64,000 nucleotides of DNA from Promerops cafer. Its lineage: Eukaryota > Chordata > Aves > Passeriformes > Nectariniidae. A model generated the notes under the pieces. That model did not search any database, was not told where the DNA came from, and saw only the letters and a program-made list of their open reading frames with translations. The stretch lies in contig VZSE01006121.1 of NCBI GenBank assembly GCA_013398275.1, forward strand, positions 132,245-196,244, read 5' to 3'. Positions within the stretch are counted from its first letter, which is position 1. Each line of letters opens with the position of its first letter. Shown here piece by piece: positions 61,578 through 64,000 of the stretch. Made by a program: the position numbers and the translations under genes.

Positions 61578-64000
61578 CTGTGCCAAAAACAGGAAACCTG
61601 ATCAGCATCACAATAAAAATACACAACAAAACTCTTAATAAAGCAAAACAACACCACATTTAGGCAACTCTTTTTCACACAAATTGCGCACCAACCCAAG
61701 AATTTATGTTAGAAGTGTTCTAGACAGGATTTTTTTCTCTCTCTTTAATTCAAATCCACTGAAAACAAACTGTGACTATTTTACCAGGAATGTTAGATCT
61801 GTAGGTCCCCTTGCTGCTTTGTTTAATCACTCATAATATTCTTCCCAGGGTCCTTTCATCAGTTTCTTTTAAATATTCAGTGCATTATTTAAAAGAATAC
61901 TGATAAAAGAGTTAGGGTATGTTTATTTCCACAAGTTGGATGGTTGTTCTCAAATGAGGCTCAAGGGAAGCAAATACAGACTACAGGAAGTTTTCTGAGG
62001 ACAGTTTTCACTGCTATTCAGGCATCTGCTGTACCAGATACGTGGGCAAGCTTTGCCTACAGCTGAATGGAGGGCATGTGGAACACATCTGCTTTGATTT
62101 GTTTATGGTAGGACAGGCTATAGCCAACAGACAGAATCAAACTAAGCTGTTAATAAAAAACCAGTAGGCTTCATTTCGTTCCATCCTCCAAGGGCAAAAA
62201 CCAAACAGTGGTAGTGCTAACTCATGCTGTCTCCTGTACATCGGGGGTGTGCACTCCAGTTAATTCTTCACAAGCAACTCCAAAATGCTTTTTTGTTATG
62301 GTGCACCAGGACAGAGTCCAGCATCCTGTAAGCACAGCCAGCAAATTATGAACCTGTTGCTTGTTTGTACTGAAGTAGTTACCATATACCTCAGCCAAGG
62401 TCACTAAGTAATCCACACTGCCTTAGAGTCACGTCATTATAAATTCCTCCAATTTTCATGCCATATCCAAACTTTGTTAACAATAATATATTTTCATTGA
62501 ACCATTGTTAAAAAGTGTTAAATAGGGCAGAAATGAGAATGGATGTCTTTCCCATCTGCTCTATCTCCCCACACGAAATGCACCCTGAAGCCTATCATTT
62601 AATTAATCTTTGTCCCAACCAGAGATACTTTGTCCATACGCTGCAATTCTGATAATTCATCAAGCCATTCTGATACATAAAATGGCTTACAGAAATCCTG
62701 TAAGGCAAACAATAATGCTATATTGCTACTATATCTTCATCAATTAACATGATGGTATCAGAAAGGATATTGAGTTACATCAAAGGACCTTTCTCTGATG
62801 AACTCGTACTAAATGACACTAAATACCATTTATTCTTAACTATGAATCGCTCCAATAACTGCCATTCTATCTTTGTCTGTTTAGCACACCTATAATCACT
62901 CAGATAATCCCTCTTCCTTTTAAAATACTGGATCAACAACAATTTTCTTTCAGCCTCTGGAAATTCTTCTTGTATTTCCAGCTCTATGGAGAATTAATTT
63001 GTGAGAATCCATTAGCTATTTTCAGGCTCCCTGGTTAGCTGGACTAGCTGTATAAAAATATGTAAATCTAATTCCTGCTATTTAATTTCAGCCTTAAAGG
63101 CTATCAGATTTCAAGTATAAAATTCCTGTCCCATCCCCTCCAAACAGTACAGCTACATTTACCGAACACTTCTGCCACCCTTCCCTTCTCTAGCAATAAT
63201 GAAATGAGTCAGAATCTCTGATAACATCTCTCTTGCCCTTGATTAATTAATTCCTTATCATCGCCTTAACCTTCTTTGGCTTGGTATTTCTTACTGTGTC
63301 CCTTCGTTTCCCATATGGATTTTCTACACTACAGCTTCTACTAAGTTTTTCCTTAAATTAATACAAATAAATAATGATCTATTATACCTATCAAATAAAA
63401 AAAAAATATTTCCCAGATTGATTTTTCATCCTTGATCAAAATAAGAGTATGTGCTTTACTCTATGCAAAACTCCCAATGTTGTAGCTCCAAATATTAAAA
63501 CAAGAGACAACAATTTCTTTAGAAATGCATAGTTATATGTCGGCAACAGGAAATCTTCCAAGTACCTCCCCAGAATGAAATCCCCCATTGTAGATTGTCC
63601 CTCTGCCGTTTATATATAGATGGGTTAAAAAGGAGGCATTTTGTTCTCCATCGCAGTGGGAGCACGCGTCAGACAGTAGTGAATAATCCATCTTGTGTTT
63701 TATGGTAGGATATGAATGGATCAGCATTTACAATTGTTTGCTTTCAAGCTATAAATGACTTACCAGTGGCTAATATGTCTTAGAAATATGGTGAACCCAA
63801 TGAAGTTAACTTCATAATCCTGCAAATCTTTCCACAAGGTCTCAGTAACAAGACGTGGGTCAAATATGCACTCAAAACCAAGCAAGTCCAGCTCCTATTT
63901 GTTTTTAAGCAAGTTCATAACACTTTAGTATGGTGAATTACAGACTCTATTTTTACCAAATATTTTGCCTTGATAAATTTTATTCTTAATACTCAGTTTT
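61578..64000 (-). other. FBN1: FBN1 intron 5, partial
   Basis: The 3' part of the intron upstream of hybrid1. I looked for the EGF3 exon expected next and did not find it, so the intron extends past 64,000. The stretch is AT-rich with a pyrimidine-biased part around 62,800-63,350 and no recognisable gene or repeat. Confidence 0.85.

Noticed and set aside
61578..64000. Search for exon 5 (EGF3) upstream of hybrid1
   Set aside because: No EGF cysteine pattern with GT-AG borders was found, so the exon is taken to lie outside the window.
1..64000. tRNA, rRNA, microRNA, CRISPR or operon-like structures
   Set aside because: No cloverleaf, rRNA core or direct-repeat/spacer array was noticed. The window is an ordinary vertebrate gene interior.

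Overview
The window is a stretch of vertebrate, almost certainly avian, nuclear DNA. It holds one multi-exon gene on the minus strand, the middle-to-N-terminal part of fibrillin-1 (FBN1). The bird assignment rests on a CR1-type LINE 3' end (about 49,350-49,480), a decayed CR1/L3-like LINE (about 27,535-28,020), compact introns and T/G-rich runs. I cannot name the species.

FBN1 layout: I place 29 coding exons between 61,577 and 1,104, corresponding to exons 6-34 of human FBN1 in legacy numbering (add one for current numbering). In protein order they encode hybrid domain 1, cbEGF1-2, TB1, the proline-rich region, EGF4 (non-calcium type), cbEGF3-6, TB2 (two exons), cbEGF7-9, hybrid domain 2 (two exons), cbEGF10, TB3 and cbEGF11-20. 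Every exon is a multiple of three long, all introns are phase 1, all junctions are GT-AG, and the exons sum to 3,774 nt (1,258 codons). I found no stop, frameshift or lost EGF cysteine. FBN1 is preferred over FBN2/FBN3 because the region after TB1 is proline-rich and the domains match human FBN1 closely as I recall it. The signal peptide, N-terminal EGF1-3, the RGD-bearing TB4 and the asprosin C-terminus lie outside the window.

All remaining DNA is intronic. The main non-gene object is a degraded class II (betaretrovirus-like) endogenous retrovirus in intron 14 (35,189-37,377, minus strand). It has two equal-length LTR blocks about 89% identical, a broken RNase H remnant, a broken integrase C-terminal remnant, a possible Env membrane anchor and a polypurine tract. 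Other intronic items are the two LINE fragments, T/G-rich tracts (one G-quadruplex-like), several perfect short inverted repeats, a CpG-rich patch in intron 6 and a candidate conserved element in intron 14.

The gene product is the structural glycoprotein of extracellular 10-12 nm microfibrils. The calcium-binding EGF arrays form stiff rods, while the TB and hybrid domains provide interaction sites. I found no RNA gene, CRISPR array, bacterial-type system or second protein-coding gene, and nothing that I would call an undescribed system. The notable items are the retroviral remnant, lineage-specific length changes in TB3 and the proline-rich region, and a few unexplained symmetric sequence elements.
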